DNA of 41,519 bases from an uncultured Dorea sp. Lineage in GTDB: Bacteria; Bacillota; Clostridia; Lachnospirales; Lachnospiraceae. Position numbers and translations under genes: made by a program. Below the pieces are notes generated by a model. It ran no database searches. It worked only from the letters and a program-made list of their open reading frames with translations, and was not told the origin of the DNA. This document shows positions 8,316-17,719 of the stretch, one piece after another; position 1 is the first letter of the stretch; each line of letters starts with the position of its first letter. The stretch is taken from contig CAKRAT010000012.1 of the NCBI GenBank assembly GCA_934295165.1, positions 1-41,519 on the forward strand, in the 5' to 3' direction.

Positions 8316-9338
8316 TTAGAACTGTTTTAAGAATCTGATATCATTTTCATATAACAGTCTCATGTCGTCGATCTCGTACTTCAGAAGTGCGATACGTTCC
8401 AGTCCTACACCGAATGCGAATCCTGTATATTCTTCCGGGTCGATTCCGCACATTTCCAACACATGTGGATGTACCATTCCGCATCCAAGGATCTCAATCC
8501 ATCCGGATCCTTTACAGAAACGGCATCCTTTTCCACCGCATTTGAAGCAGCTTACATCCATCTCGGCACTTGGTTCTGTGAATGGGAAATGATGTGGTCT
8601 GAATTTCGTCTTTGTATCTTCCCCGAATAATTCTTTTGCAAATACTTCCAGTGTTCCCTTTAAGTCGGCAAACGAGATATTCTTATCGATGATCAATCCT
8701 TCAATCTGATGGAAGGATGGAGAATGTGTCGCATCTACTTCATCTGAACGGAATACACGTCCCGGTGACAGAATACAGATTGGGAGCTTGCCCTGTTCCA
8801 TAATACGTGCCTGTACAGGAGATGTCTGTGTTCGAAGTACGATATCTTTATTGATATAGAATGTATCCTGCTCATCCTTTGCCGGATGTCCGTCCGGAAT
8901 GTTCAGTTTACGGAAGTTGTATTCGTCATACTCAATCTCCGGTCCTTCTACGACTTCGTATCCCATACCAGTGAATACACGTTCAACTTCTTCCAGTGCG
9001 ATTGTATTCGGATGACGGTGTCCGACACAATTTTTCTTAGCCGGAAGTGTAACATCGATCACTTCTTTTTTCAGCTTTTCCGCGCGGATTGCCTTTTCCA
9101 TCTTTTCTTTATTTTCTTCCAGAACAGCTTCAATTGCTGCCCTTGTCTCATTTACCATCTGTCCAACCTTCGGTCTGTCCTCCGGTGCAACGTCTTTCAT
9201 ACCTTTTAATACAGCGGTAAGTTCTCCCTTTTTACCAAGGAACTTTACACGCACATCATTCAGTTTTTCCGGCATATCGGCAGCTTCAATTGCCTTCAAT
9301 GCTTCATCTTTGATGTTCTGCAGTCTTTCTTTCATCAT
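8316..9338 (-). CDS. pheS: Phenylalanine--tRNA ligase alpha subunit PheS
   Basis: The catalytic class II subunit of phenylalanyl-tRNA synthetase. I start it at the ATG at 9338, giving 340 residues, close to the usual length of about 340, because AAAGGAAG lies just upstream. The longer open frame to 9476 runs backward through the T-box terminator and antiterminator and is not coding. The N-terminal coiled coil covers residues 1-85. Class II motifs follow: HPSF-type text as THSPSFHQIEGL, FRPHHFPFTEPSAEMDVSC, and the C-terminal FGVGLERIALLKY. A four-Cys cluster (CFKC and CRFC) lies near residue 264, as seen in many bacterial PheS. An immediately following ATG at 9335 is an equally possible start. 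Confidence 0.96.
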   Translation of the reverse strand: MMKERLQNIKDEALKAIEAADMPEKLNDVRVKFLGKKGELTAVLKGMKDVAPEDRPKVGQMVNETRAAIEAVLEENKEKMEKAIRAEKLKKEVIDVTLPAKKNCVGHRHPNTIALEEVERVFTGMGYEVVEGPEIEYDEYNFRKLNIPDGHPAKDEQDTFYINKDIVLRTQTSPVQARIMEQGKLPICILSPGRVFRSDEVDATHSPSFHQIEGLIIDKNISFADLKGTLEVFAKELFGEDTKTKFRPHHFPFTEPSAEMDVSCFKCGGKGCRFCKGSGWIEILGCGMVHPHVLEMCGIDPEEYTGFAFGVGLERIALLKYEIDDMRLLYENDIRFLKQF

Positions 9339-9397
9339 TTTCTTCCTTTCTCCGCATCTCTTTATATCAGCGTATGCTTTTTGGTATGCTTTGGCAT

Positions 9398-9650
9398 AAA
9401 AAAAGCCCCGCCCCAAAAGGGACGAGACATATAACCCGTGGTACCACCCTGATTCCCGCAAAACTTTTACGGACACTCATTACTGCGTAACGTGCATCAT
9501 ACGGCGTTCTCTACTGTTATTTCAAGAACACAGCTCACGCGGGAAATTCATTCACCATCTGAACCCAAGGGAACTTTCAGCCTGTTGATTCCCTCTCTCT
9601 ATCGGAAAATGGCTCACTACTTACACGGTCATTGCCTTTATCTCATAATA
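9398..9650 (-). promoter_or_regulatory. T-box riboswitch (tRNA-Phe sensing) leader of pheS-pheT
   Basis: The leader contains the conserved T-box core AGGGTGGTACCACGGG (9435-9450), which pairs with the tRNA acceptor end in the antiterminator. It is followed by a strong terminator (CTCGTCCC with GGGGCGGG, loop TTTT, then seven T residues at 9398-9404). Upstream, stem I shows GTAAGTAGTGAGC, an AGAGAGGGAA / TTCCC distal hairpin and a GGCTGAAAG loop. A UUC (9543-9545) after GAATGAAT is a plausible Phe specifier. Uncharged tRNA-Phe should favour read-through into pheS. Confidence 0.93.
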
Positions 9651-9657
9651 CTTAATT

Positions 9658-9685
9658 ATTGTATCATATGGCTCAGAGTTGTCAA
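9658..9685 (-). promoter_or_regulatory. Promoter of the pheS T-box transcript
   Basis: TTGACA (9680-9685) and TACAAT (9658-9663) on the minus strand with a 16-base spacer, placing the start near 9651 at the beginning of the T-box leader. It overlaps the 3' end region just past yihY. Confidence 0.75.
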
Positions 9686-9695
9686 GTCAGAAATT

Positions 9696-10520
9696 CTACC
9701 CCTGGTCCATATCCCTCAAAATCATATTTACTTCCCCGCCCAGCAGTAAGATATACATACAGAAATACAACCACAACATGATCAGTACAATCGTTGTCAG
9801 ACTCCCATACATCGATGAAAATCCTTTAAAAATATCCAGATAGACCGAGAAAATCCAAGATACGATCATCCATCCGACTGCTGAAAATGCAGCTCCCATC
9901 AACTGGAATCTCAACTGTACAATGTGGTTCGGCAGGAATTTATAGAGCATCATCGTAAATACAAACAGTAATACCGGTGTAATGATCCCGCGTATCTGCA
10001 TAATCTGATCTACGAAACGTTCCATCACCGGATAGTGCTCTGTTACAAATAAATTCAATGTATTACCAAATACAGATAACACCAGCAGAAAGATAATTAC
10101 AATAATAAATGCAACCGTATAAAATGTTGCGCGTATTCGTAAAATAATATAATTACGTGTCTCCTTACAGTCATACACACAGTTCAGACCTGTCGTCAGT
10201 GCCAGTACGCCTTTTCCTGCAGACCAGAGTGCAACGATAATGGTCAGTGAAATAATACCGCCAGACTGATTATAGACCTGATTCACAATGGATGTGATCA
10301 GACTATCTACAGACTTTGGAAACACCTGAAGGACAGCCGTCATAACATCTGCCTTCGTAACCGGCGTATACTGTACCAGTGTGATCAGCAGTAATATGAT
10401 CGGAATTAGACTGAGCATAAAGAAATATGCTGCCTGTGCAGCATAGGCACCTACATGATCTTTTCCAACTTGTCCGGTTATTTCCATTACTTTATCATAT
10501 AGAAACTTAACTTTTTTCAT
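9696..10520 (-). CDS. YihY/BrkB-family inner membrane protein
   Basis: A 274-residue protein with about six predicted membrane spans, of the YihY (BrkB) family, formerly mis-assigned as ribonuclease BN. Family features are the GAYAAQAAYFFMLSLIPIIL opening, the TIIVALWSAGKGVLAL segment near residue 95, and the Arg-bearing YKFLPNHIVQLRFQLMGAAF loop. The ending is YGSLTTIVLIMLWLYFCMYI and LLLGGEVNMILRD. The natural substrate is not established; a role in envelope or osmotic homeostasis or lipid transport has been suggested. A promoter lies 30-55 bases upstream, so it is separate from the spoIID-like gene, and GGGGAGAAAAGG precedes the ATG. Confidence 0.9.
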   Translation of the reverse strand: MKKVKFLYDKVMEITGQVGKDHVGAYAAQAAYFFMLSLIPIILLLITLVQYTPVTKADVMTAVLQVFPKSVDSLITSIVNQVYNQSGGIISLTIIVALWSAGKGVLALTTGLNCVYDCKETRNYIILRIRATFYTVAFIIVIIFLLVLSVFGNTLNLFVTEHYPVMERFVDQIMQIRGIITPVLLFVFTMMLYKFLPNHIVQLRFQLMGAAFSAVGWMIVSWIFSVYLDIFKGFSSMYGSLTTIVLIMLWLYFCMYILLLGGEVNMILRDMDQG

Positions 10521-10548
10521 CCTTTTCTCCCCAAATATCCGTCTCTAT

Positions 10549-10577
10549 ATTCTACCTGATTTTCCTGTATTTGTCTA
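10549..10577 (-). promoter_or_regulatory. Promoter of yihY
   Basis: On the minus strand TAGACA (10572-10577) and TAGAAT (10549-10554) are 17 bases apart, with the start near 10542, 22 bases upstream of the yihY ATG. Confidence 0.55.
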
Positions 10578-10635
10578 TCAGAAATTATTCTGTTTCCCGG
10601 CGTGGTTTTCTCAACTGCATTTTCATTGAATATAC

Positions 10636-12015
10636 TTATTTTTCAATTGTTGTTCCAGGATAGAACATTTGCAGTATTTCCTGATAATTCTTCCCTTTTT
10701 TGGCCATTTCATTTGCTCCGTTCTGACTCATGCCAATACCATGACCGTATCCGCCACCCTTGATTTTGAACATATTGCCAGACTTTTCTACTGTAAAAAA
10801 TGCACTTGGAAGCAGAGTACCACTTTTTACCGTCGTTCCATCCTGCTTCTTTATTTCATATCCGTTCCCCCCCAGTGCTTTCCGAATCTTATTCTCCGTA
10901 TCAACCGTAACGCTCCCTTTGTCTCCTTCAGCTTTTATCTGCATGACAACACCTCCTGGTCCTGTTTTCATTACTTGCAGTGACCGGACCGTTCCGATAT
11001 TCTTTTTTACATTTTCCGCCAGCAGCACACATAATGTATCCTGATCTATATCTGCTTCCCACCGATACCATGGCAGTGTTTTTTCATAATCTCCATCTTT
11101 ATCTCTTACTTCTACTGAACGAAGATATCCATTTTCTTCATTTTCACTTGTTCCCCAGGCTTTCATGGTTGTTGTCTTTCCACACGATGTCGAATAATAA
11201 TATGTCGCCACAACATTCCCGTTATACTTTAATATCTCACCAGAAGTATCCCTTACCGCTTCCGTAGATGCTTCCTGCTGTGCCGAATTATTATAGACCT
11301 GATAATCTGTACTGTCATTGACATGTGCCTGGTATTCCGGATACGCATAATCTTCCATCTGGCGGTATGCGTAATTCCTTGCACAGACTGCCTGTGCCTT
11401 TAACGCCTCTTTCTGATAGGACGCCGGCATTTCACTTGGAACAACTTTACACAGATAATTTTCCACCGGAAGTTCGTTAATGATCACAATTCCTTCTGAT
11501 GTTGCATAAAGATCCAGGATTCCTGTATATGATGGATTCCCGTATCCACGTCCAATACTGTGAACGGTCATCTCTCCTCCGTTCTTTGCCGATACTCTGA
11601 TCTTTCCGTTCTGAAATTCGGAATCTTCTTTTGTAATTGTCAGAATCTCATTTCCGGCAGTCTCTTCCTGTGTGCCGTTTTTTTCTACTATCAGTCCTCC
11701 TGCTGCACTGATCTGGAATTCTTTATGTACAATCTGCTTATAACCATCTGTCATGATCAAGACCCGTATCTGCTTTTGTTCACCCGCTCCATTCTCTTCT
11801 GCGGAATTCTCCTGGCTCATTTTTCTGTCTTCTTTCTTTTCAGATACCGTTTTCCACAGATCTTCCAGACGGCTTTGAACGGATATCCCCGAATGTTCGT
11901 GTGTTTTTCCCCCGACGCCTTCTTCTATTCCGGCCTTCATTCCTGCAATCACGCATAACAACAGCAGTATCCATGCAATATATATACTGTAATGCTTTTT
12001 ATTCCGTCTTCGCAA
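10636..12015 (-). CDS. SpoIID/LytB-domain protein (membrane-anchored cell wall hydrolase)
   Basis: SpoIID-family proteins are lytic transglycosylases that trim denuded glycan strands during engulfment; LytB-type relatives modify amidase activity. After a single N-terminal transmembrane helix (YIAWILLLLCVIAG) and a linker, the domain runs from about residue 135 to the end. It carries the GYGNPSYTG and GILDLY strand, INELPVENYLCKVVPSEMP with the conserved Glu, KAQAVCARNYA, and the closing GGGYGHGIGMSQNGANEMA and FYPGT. I choose the TTG at 12015 (459 residues) because AAAGGA lies seven bases upstream. An ATG at 12069 is possible but has no ribosome binding site. The frame further upstream reads through the 6S-like RNA. 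SpoIID itself is usually shorter, so this may be a vegetative paralogue. Confidence 0.85.
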   Translation of the reverse strand: MRRRNKKHYSIYIAWILLLLCVIAGMKAGIEEGVGGKTHEHSGISVQSRLEDLWKTVSEKKEDRKMSQENSAEENGAGEQKQIRVLIMTDGYKQIVHKEFQISAAGGLIVEKNGTQEETAGNEILTITKEDSEFQNGKIRVSAKNGGEMTVHSIGRGYGNPSYTGILDLYATSEGIVIINELPVENYLCKVVPSEMPASYQKEALKAQAVCARNYAYRQMEDYAYPEYQAHVNDSTDYQVYNNSAQQEASTEAVRDTSGEILKYNGNVVATYYYSTSCGKTTTMKAWGTSENEENGYLRSVEVRDKDGDYEKTLPWYRWEADIDQDTLCVLLAENVKKNIGTVRSLQVMKTGPGGVVMQIKAEGDKGSVTVDTENKIRKALGGNGYEIKKQDGTTVKSGTLLPSAFFTVEKSGNMFKIKGGGYGHGIGMSQNGANEMAKKGKNYQEILQMFYPGTTIEK

Positions 12016-12134
12016 TCCAGTTTCCTTTCTGTCATTTTTTCTTAATACATCGAAAATCTGCCAAAGCATCCGTAAGGAACTGCCAGCATCAGCTCCTATT
12101 ATAATAGCTCCTTGCGAATGCCTGACAATGCTCG

Positions 12135-12162
12135 AAAAAAGACAGCCGTAAAAACGACTGTC
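12135..12162 (-). terminator. Terminator of the 6S-like RNA
   Basis: A nine-base-pair stem (GACAGTCGT with ACGGCTGTC, one G-T pair), short T loop and six T residues (12135-12140). It lies 35 bases after the closing helix of the RNA. Confidence 0.8.
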
Positions 12163-12359
12163 TTTTATCTTTTGTATATTCCCCAAAATGCCGGTTCCTG
12201 TATTCTGACTCCTAGCACCCGCTAGGTGGGTATCCGCATCTGCTTTTCTGCCTTCCACTGCAAAATCGATGGCCTGACATATTACAGAGATGTAAGACTC
12301 CCGTTTAAAGTATTGTAGGTTCAAAACTACAAGAGTATCGAACATTCCAGGTTTCCACT
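12135..12359 (-). ncRNA. ssrS: Probable 6S RNA (RNA polymerase regulator)
   Basis: An independent transcript of about 160-225 bases with no convincing coding content. It begins near 12359 just after a strong promoter. Its ends pair: CCTG and TGTTC near the 5' end match GAATA and CAGG (12197 onward), with inner GA..CTC matching GAGTC, giving a long bulged rod. Within it are hairpins TTGTAG/CTACAA, CCTAGC/GCTAGG and TTACA/TGTAA. Size, rod shape, AAACGGGAGTC segment and intergenic position fit a Firmicute 6S RNA, which binds the sigma-A polymerase in place of a promoter. I recognise this by pattern, not alignment; another structured RNA (a riboswitch for the SpoIID-like gene) is the alternative. 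Confidence 0.6.
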
Positions 12360-12365
12360 ACACTT

Positions 12366-12394
12366 ATTATAACCTATTTACATGGATTTTACAA
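12366..12394 (-). promoter_or_regulatory. Promoter of the 6S-like RNA
   Basis: TTGTAA (12389-12394) and a perfect TATAAT (12366-12371) with a 17-base spacer on the minus strand. The predicted start at about 12359 sits at the foot of the RNA's closing helix. Confidence 0.75.
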
Positions 12395-12437
12395 CCCTTT
12401 ACAATTGTCTGATTTTAATCAGATTCATTAGCGCTTC

Positions 12438-14048
12438 TTATAACTGTGGTCCTGCTGAAACTAAAGCTTTACCAGCTTCATTTCCTTCGTATTTAGCAAA
12501 GTTCTTGATGAATCTTGCAGCAAGATCTTTTGCTTTTTCATCCCACTCAGCTGCATCTGCATATGTGTCACGAGGATCAAGGATTCCTGTATCAACACCA
12601 ACAAGTTCTGTAGGTACTTCGAAGTTGAAGTATGGAATTGTCTTTGTTGGAGCATTCTTGATATCTCCGTTCAGGATAGCATCGATGATACCACGAGTAT
12701 CTTTGATAGAGATACGTTTTCCTGTTCCGTTCCATCCTGTGTTAACCAGGTATGCTTTTGCACCGCTCTTCTCCATCTTCTTAACAAGTTCCTCTGCATA
12801 TTTTGTAGGATGCAGTTCCAGGAATGCCTGTCCGAAGCAAGCTGAGAATGTAGGTGTAGGTTCTGTGATTCCACGCTCTGTACCAGCAAGTTTTGCTGTG
12901 AATCCTGACAGGAAGTAGTACTGTGTCTGCTCTGGTGTCAGTACAGATACCGGTGGAAGTACTCCGAATGCATCAGCTGACAGGAAGATTACGTTCTTAG
13001 CTGCCGGTGCTGAAGATACCGGACGTACGATATTTTCAATATGATTGATTGGGTAAGATACACGTGTATTCTCTGTTACACTCTTATCTGCGAAATCAAT
13101 CTTACCATTTTCATCAAGTGTTACGTTCTCAAGAAGAGCGTTACGTTTGATTGCATTGTAGATATCCGGCTCAGACTCTTTGTCAAGGTTGATAACCTTA
13201 GCGTAGCATCCACCTTCAAAGTTGAATACTCCGTTATCATCCCATCCGTGCTCATCATCACCGATCAGGAGACGCTTAGGATCTGTAGAAAGTGTTGTCT
13301 TTCCTGTTCCTGAAAGTCCGAAGAAGATTGCTGTGTTCTCTCCGTTCAGGTCTGTGTTAGCTGAACAATGCATAGAAGCCATTCCCTTAAGTGGAAGGAA
13401 GTAGTTCATCATAGAGAACATACCTTTCTTCATCTCTCCGCCGTACCATGTATTAACGATAACCTGTTCTTTGCTTGTGATGTTGAACATTACTGCTGTT
13501 TCTGAGTTCAGTCCTAACTCTTTGTAGTTTTCAACTTTTGCTTTAGAAGCATTGTATACGATGAAGTCTGGCTCAAAGTTCTCAAGCTCTTCTTCAGAAG
13601 GTTTGATAAACATATTTGTTACGAAATGAGCCTGCCAAGCTACTTCTACGATGAAACGGATTGCCATACGTGTATCTTTGTTTGCTCCGCAGAATGCATC
13701 TACAACATAAAGCTTTTTGTTAGAAAGTTCTTTGATCGCAAGGTCTTTTACTGCGTCCCAAGCTTCCTGTGTTGCAGGATGGTTGTCATTCTTATATTCA
13801 TCAGATGTCCACCATACAGTATCTTTTGAATTCTCATCAACTACGATGAACTTATCTTTAGGAGAACGTCCGGTATAGATACCTGTCATTACATTGACTG
13901 CACCAAGTTCACTTTCCTGTCCCTTTTCAAAACCTTCCAGTTCTGGTTTTGTCTCTTCCTCAAATAATAATTCATAAGAAGGATTGTGTACGATTTCTGT
14001 CGTTCCTGAAATGCCATACTTGCTTAAATCGATTTTAGCCATCTTCAT
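12438..14048 (-). CDS. pckA: Phosphoenolpyruvate carboxykinase (ATP)
   Basis: PckA interconverts oxaloacetate and PEP with ATP/ADP; in gut anaerobes it often runs toward oxaloacetate, fixing CO2. At 536 residues it is full length. It has the [11 protein letters not shown] motif near residue 58, the kinase-1 P-loop [11 protein letters not shown] (about 246-256), the metal-binding [11 protein letters not shown], and NTRVSYPI and [14 protein letters not shown]. The C-terminus has [17 protein letters not shown]. Two in-frame ATGs (14048, 14042) follow an AAGAGG site; the second, giving [10 protein letters not shown], is the form usually seen. Its own promoter lies about 80-110 bases upstream. Codon use is strongly biased, as expected of a highly expressed gene. 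Confidence 0.97.
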   Translation of the reverse strand: MKMAKIDLSKYGISGTTEIVHNPSYELLFEEETKPELEGFEKGQESELGAVNVMTGIYTGRSPKDKFIVVDENSKDTVWWTSDEYKNDNHPATQEAWDAVKDLAIKELSNKKLYVVDAFCGANKDTRMAIRFIVEVAWQAHFVTNMFIKPSEEELENFEPDFIVYNASKAKVENYKELGLNSETAVMFNITSKEQVIVNTWYGGEMKKGMFSMMNYFLPLKGMASMHCSANTDLNGENTAIFFGLSGTGKTTLSTDPKRLLIGDDEHGWDDNGVFNFEGGCYAKVINLDKESEPDIYNAIKRNALLENVTLDENGKIDFADKSVTENTRVSYPINHIENIVRPVSSAPAAKNVIFLSADAFGVLPPVSVLTPEQTQYYFLSGFTAKLAGTERGITEPTPTFSACFGQAFLELHPTKYAEELVKKMEKSGAKAYLVNTGWNGTGKRISIKDTRGIIDAILNGDIKNAPTKTIPYFNFEVPTELVGVDTGILDPRDTYADAAEWDEKAKDLAARFIKNFAKYEGNEAGKALVSAGPQL

Positions 14049-14127
14049 TTAACCTCTTTTCTTTTATTTACTGCTGTATATTTATAAATTCTGGTTTTTC
14101 ATACTCTCCCACAACAGCATTTGCCTT

Positions 14128-14156
14128 ATTATTGCATTTTTCCGCGCAAAAGTCAA
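14128..14156 (-). promoter_or_regulatory. Promoter of pckA
   Basis: TTGACT (14151-14156) and AATAAT (14128-14133) 17 bases apart on the minus strand. The start would be near 14121, leaving a leader of about 70 bases before the pckA ATG. Confidence 0.6.
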
Positions 14157-14243
14157 CACTTTAACAATCTTTTCGAGACGCTATTTTGCAATCTCCACAT
14201 CTCAATCCGTTATTTTTCCTGTTTTTTCTCTTATATGCAACTT

Positions 14244-14277
14244 AAAAATGCAAGATTTGTACCCAAACCTTGCATTT
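14244..14277 (-). terminator. Terminator of the leuC-leuD-thrC operon
   Basis: AAATGCAAG pairs with CTTGCATTT, and the loop adds TTTG with CAAA, forming a long hairpin that ends in a run of T residues, 48 bases past the thrC stop. Confidence 0.75.
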
Positions 14278-14324
14278 AGTAATTTTTATCAATTATGAAT
14301 TTTATTTATTTTTAATATAAAGTT

Positions 14325-15812
14325 TTATACTTCCAAAATATTCTTTACTGTATCTTTCATCTTATCTGCATCACATTCCAGATCATGCAGGATATTAGCA
14401 TTCAGAATATCCTTGATCGCCTGTGGCATCTCACGTCCGGATGTTTCTTCTAAAACACTCAGAAGGCTGAATTCATCCTGCTCTACATACTTTGGATCGA
14501 TTGCGCTCATCACACTCTTCACGAATTTGTACGGACTTGCAGTCGATGCGATCACACATTTCTTGTCATCGCCACTGTTCTTCTGATAACAGCTGCACAC
14601 ATATGATGCTACACTTGTATGCGTGTCCATAACGTATCCTGTCTTATCGTATACTTTTTTGATATTCTCTGCGCACTCTTCTTCTGTTGCATACCCTGCC
14701 GCAAAATCAGCAAGACGCTCCTTCATATCTTCTGTAATCGTATATTTTCCTGCAGATTTTAATGCTTCCATCATATCCTTCGTCTTCTGATCATCATCCC
14801 CGCTGATTCTGTAGATCAGACGTTCCAGATTGCTGGAGATCAGAATATCCATGGATGGAGATGTAGTGAGGATAAACTCACGGTTTCTGTCATAATCTCC
14901 TGTCTGGAAGAAGTCAAACAATACCTTATTGTCATTTGAAGCACATACCAGCTTATCAATCGGTACTCCCATCTGTTTTGCATAATATGCAGCCAGGATA
15001 TTTCCAAAGTTACCTGTCGGTACTACCACATTGATCTTCTCACCATCTTCAATTTCTTCATTTTCCAGAAGTTTTGCATATGCATTGACGTAATATACCA
15101 CCTGTGGAACCAGACGTCCGATATTGATAGAGTTGGCTGATGAAAACTGATAGCCTTTCTTTGCGAGTTCTTCTGCCAGTTCTGTATCTTCGAACATCGC
15201 TTTCACACCGCTCTGGGCATTATCGAAATTGCCATGGATCGCTACTACATTTACATTCTCCCCTCTCTGTGTCACCATCTGGAGTTCCTGTACCTTGCTG
15301 ACACCATTCTTTGGATAGAATACGATGATCCTTGTTCCTTCCACATCCGCAAAGCCTGCAAGTGCTGCTTTTCCCGTATCTCCGGATGTTGCAGTCAGAA
15401 TCACGATCTCATTCTTAACGTCATTCTTCTTTGCCGAAGTTGTCATCAGATGCGGCAGGATCGATAATGCCATATCTTTGAATGCGATCGTTGCACCATG
15501 GAACAATTCCATGTAATAAGTATCATCGACTTTTACGAGCGGTGCAATTTCTTCTGTGTCAAATTTGCTGTCATATGCTTTATCAATACAGTTTTTCAGT
15601 TCCTCTTCTGTAAAATCTGTCAGGAACTGCTTCATTACGAGATATGCGATCTCCTGATATGTCTTCCCTTTCAGATCTGACATTGTTACATCCAGCTTTG
15701 GAAGTTCCGATGGTACAAAAAGTCCGCCATCCGGAGCAAGACCTTTCAGAATTGCCTCAGATGCTGTTACTTTCAGATTAGAATTTCTTGTACTTTTGTA
15801 ATATAAACCCAT
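14325..15812 (-). CDS. thrC: Threonine synthase
   Basis: A PLP enzyme converting O-phosphohomoserine to threonine. The 495-residue length is that of the long bacterial/fungal type with an N-terminal extra domain (SEAILKGLAPDGGLFVP at 18-34). The PLP lysine is Lys112 in HGATIAFKDMALSILPH. The TATSGDTGKAALAGF loop near 150 and the VPTGNFGNILAAYYAK phosphate-binding loop near 268 are clear. GGAG lies nine bases upstream of the ATG. It follows leuD by 23 bases, so it is cotranscribed with leuC-leuD, linking the leucine and threonine/isoleucine branches. Confidence 0.96.
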   Translation of the reverse strand: MGLYYKSTRNSNLKVTASEAILKGLAPDGGLFVPSELPKLDVTMSDLKGKTYQEIAYLVMKQFLTDFTEEELKNCIDKAYDSKFDTEEIAPLVKVDDTYYMELFHGATIAFKDMALSILPHLMTTSAKKNDVKNEIVILTATSGDTGKAALAGFADVEGTRIIVFYPKNGVSKVQELQMVTQRGENVNVVAIHGNFDNAQSGVKAMFEDTELAEELAKKGYQFSSANSINIGRLVPQVVYYVNAYAKLLENEEIEDGEKINVVVPTGNFGNILAAYYAKQMGVPIDKLVCASNDNKVLFDFFQTGDYDRNREFILTTSPSMDILISSNLERLIYRISGDDDQKTKDMMEALKSAGKYTITEDMKERLADFAAGYATEEECAENIKKVYDKTGYVMDTHTSVASYVCSCYQKNSGDDKKCVIASTASPYKFVKSVMSAIDPKYVEQDEFSLLSVLEETSGREMPQAIKDILNANILHDLECDADKMKDTVKNILEV

Positions 15813-15835
15813 GCCAACGTTCTCCTTATTTATGA

Positions 15836-16327
15836 TTACTTTCTCTTACTGTTTGTATATTTTACCAGTCCGCCCGCTGCGATCAGTTTCTGCATGAACT
15901 CTGGAAACGGCTGTCCCTGGAATTCTGTTCCTTTTGTTCTGTCATAGATCTTACCGCTGTCAAAATCGATCTCTACTTCATCACCTGCCTCAATTGCTTT
16001 TGCAGCCTCCGGGCACTCAATGATCGGAAGTCCGATGTTGATCGCATTACGATAGAAAATTCTTGCAAATGTCTCTGCAATAACGCAGCTGACACCTGCT
16101 GTCTTAAGACATAACGGTGCGTGTTCCCTGGAAGAACCGCATCCAAAGTTCTTGTTGGCAACAATGATATCTCCAGGCTGTACCTTATTGACGAATTCAG
16201 GATCGATATCTGCCATTGCATGGCTCGCAAGTTCCTGTGCATCATAAGAATTCAGATATCTTGCCGGGATGATTACGTCTGTATCTACGTTATCGCCGTA
16301 TTTAAAAACATGTCCTAAAGCTTTCAT
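15836..16327 (-). CDS. leuD: 3-isopropylmalate dehydratase small subunit
   Basis: The small subunit of isopropylmalate isomerase in leucine synthesis. The 163-residue length is that of the short LeuD type that partners the roughly 420-residue LeuC. It begins [20 protein letters not shown], with the PARYLNS substrate loop and the [12 protein letters not shown] motif near residue 60. The start ATG overlaps the leuC stop by one base (TAATG), which indicates translational coupling. The same subfamily includes homoaconitase and citraconate (methyl-malate) hydratase small subunits; without leuA or leuB nearby, leucine synthesis is the likeliest but not the only possibility. Confidence 0.92.
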   Translation of the reverse strand: MKALGHVFKYGDNVDTDVIIPARYLNSYDAQELASHAMADIDPEFVNKVQPGDIIVANKNFGCGSSREHAPLCLKTAGVSCVIAETFARIFYRNAINIGLPIIECPEAAKAIEAGDEVEIDFDSGKIYDRTKGTEFQGQPFPEFMQKLIAAGGLVKYTNSKRK

Positions 16328-17601
16328 TATTTGTCACCTACTTTCTCTGGATTTGCAATGTATCCTGCGATCGCACTTGCTGCTGCTACTTCCGGTGATG
16401 CCAGATAAATCAGAGAATCTACATGTCCCATTCTTCCTACAAAGTTACGGTTTGTTGTAGATACACATTTTTCTCCTGCTGCCATAACGCCCATATGTCC
16501 ACCCATACAAGGTCCGCAGCTTGGTGTATTGACCGCACATCCTGCATCTACGAAGATTTCCAGAAGACCTTCTCTGATACACTGTTTGTATATCTTCTGT
16601 GTAGCCGGAACAACCATAACACGTACATCCGGATGAACCGTATGTCCCTGAAGAATGGCAGCTGCTTTTCTCATATCTTCCATTCTTCCGTTTGTACAGG
16701 ATCCGATCACAACCTGATCGATCTTGATTGGTTCCATTGCTTCAATCTCGTCAATCGTCTTAGCATTTCCCGGAAGGTGTGGGAATGCAACAGTTGGACG
16801 GACCTCGGAAAGATCAATCTCTACAACGCTTTCGTATTCTGCATCTTCGTCTGCTTCATATACATGATATTCTTTCTTTGTATGTTCTTTTAAGTACTCT
16901 TCTGTCTTCTCATCTACAGGGAAGATTCCGTTCTTGGCTCCGGCTTCGATCGCCATATTTGCCATTGTAAATCTGTCTGCCATAGAAAGATTCTTAATTC
17001 CGTCTCCCGTAAATTCCATGGATTTGTAAAGGGCACCGTCTACACCAATCTTGCCAATGATGTGGATAATAATGTCTTTACCGCTTACATATTTTCCCGG
17101 TTTTCCTGTCAGTACGAACTTAATTGCACTTGGAACTTTGAACCACAGTTCTCCCATTGCCATACCTGTTGCAATATCTGTTGTTCCAACACCTGTCGAA
17201 AATGCACCAAGTGCACCATATGTACAGGTATGTGAATCAGCTCCGATGATACATTCACCCGCTGCAACCACTCCTGCTTCCGGAAGGATTGCATGTTCTA
17301 CTCCTGATTTTCCCTGTTCAAAGTACCAGCTGAGTCCCTGATCCTTTGCGAACTCGCGGATTGCTTTTGAGTTCTCCGCAGACTTGATGTCTTTGTTCGG
17401 TGTGAAGTGGTCCGGAACCAGAACTACTTTATCTTTATCAAATACTTTATCTGCCATCTGTCTGAAGATCGGCAGCGCCATAGGTCCTGTAATATCATTT
17501 GCCATGACTACATCTAATTTTGCTTCTATTAACTGACCTGCTGTCACGCTGTCGAGACCTGCATGCGCTGCCAGTATCTTCTGTGTCATCGTCATTCCCA
17601 T
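16327..17601 (-). CDS. leuC: 3-isopropylmalate dehydratase large subunit
   Basis: The [4Fe-4S] large subunit of isopropylmalate isomerase, converting 2- to 3-isopropylmalate. At 424 residues it belongs to the short LeuC/homoaconitase type. Cluster ligands are seen in [11 protein letters not shown] and in [12 protein letters not shown] near residue 360. The N-terminal half has [13 protein letters not shown] and [10 protein letters not shown], and [15 protein letters not shown] follows at about 118. A GGAGG site lies 12 bases upstream of the ATG, and further in-frame ATGs follow at codons 3 and 5. It is the first gene of leuC-leuD-thrC. No T-box or attenuator is visible in the short 5' leader. 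Confidence 0.93.
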   Translation of the reverse strand: MGMTMTQKILAAHAGLDSVTAGQLIEAKLDVVMANDITGPMALPIFRQMADKVFDKDKVVLVPDHFTPNKDIKSAENSKAIREFAKDQGLSWYFEQGKSGVEHAILPEAGVVAAGECIIGADSHTCTYGALGAFSTGVGTTDIATGMAMGELWFKVPSAIKFVLTGKPGKYVSGKDIIIHIIGKIGVDGALYKSMEFTGDGIKNLSMADRFTMANMAIEAGAKNGIFPVDEKTEEYLKEHTKKEYHVYEADEDAEYESVVEIDLSEVRPTVAFPHLPGNAKTIDEIEAMEPIKIDQVVIGSCTNGRMEDMRKAAAILQGHTVHPDVRVMVVPATQKIYKQCIREGLLEIFVDAGCAVNTPSCGPCMGGHMGVMAAGEKCVSTTNRNFVGRMGHVDSLIYLASPEVAAASAIAGYIANPEKVGDK

Positions 17602-17643
17602 AACGAATCTATACCTCCTTGATTTCTCATAATTTTATACTGT

Positions 17644-17672
17644 ATTTTAGCACAGTAAAAAAGGGCATGCAA
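17644..17672 (-). promoter_or_regulatory. Promoter of leuC-leuD-thrC
   Basis: TTGCAT (17667-17672) and TAAAAT (17644-17649) with a 17-base spacer on the minus strand, start near 17637, leader of about 36 bases. Confidence 0.6.
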
Positions 17673-17719
17673 GAAATTATAAATTTTAGTGCATAATTTT
17701 TCAAAATGTCTATTCCTTT

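Noticed and set aside
9339..9476. N-terminal extension of pheS
   Set aside because: It is the T-box antiterminator and terminator read as protein; the AAAGGAAG site fixes the start at 9338.
12016..12345. 110-residue N-terminal extension of the SpoIID-like protein
   Set aside because: It runs through a structured RNA and its terminator; the TTG at 12015 has the ribosome binding site.
12408..12423. Hairpin TCTGATT/AATCAGA after pckA as terminator
   Set aside because: No T run follows and the loop is too small for the full stem; left out as a feature.
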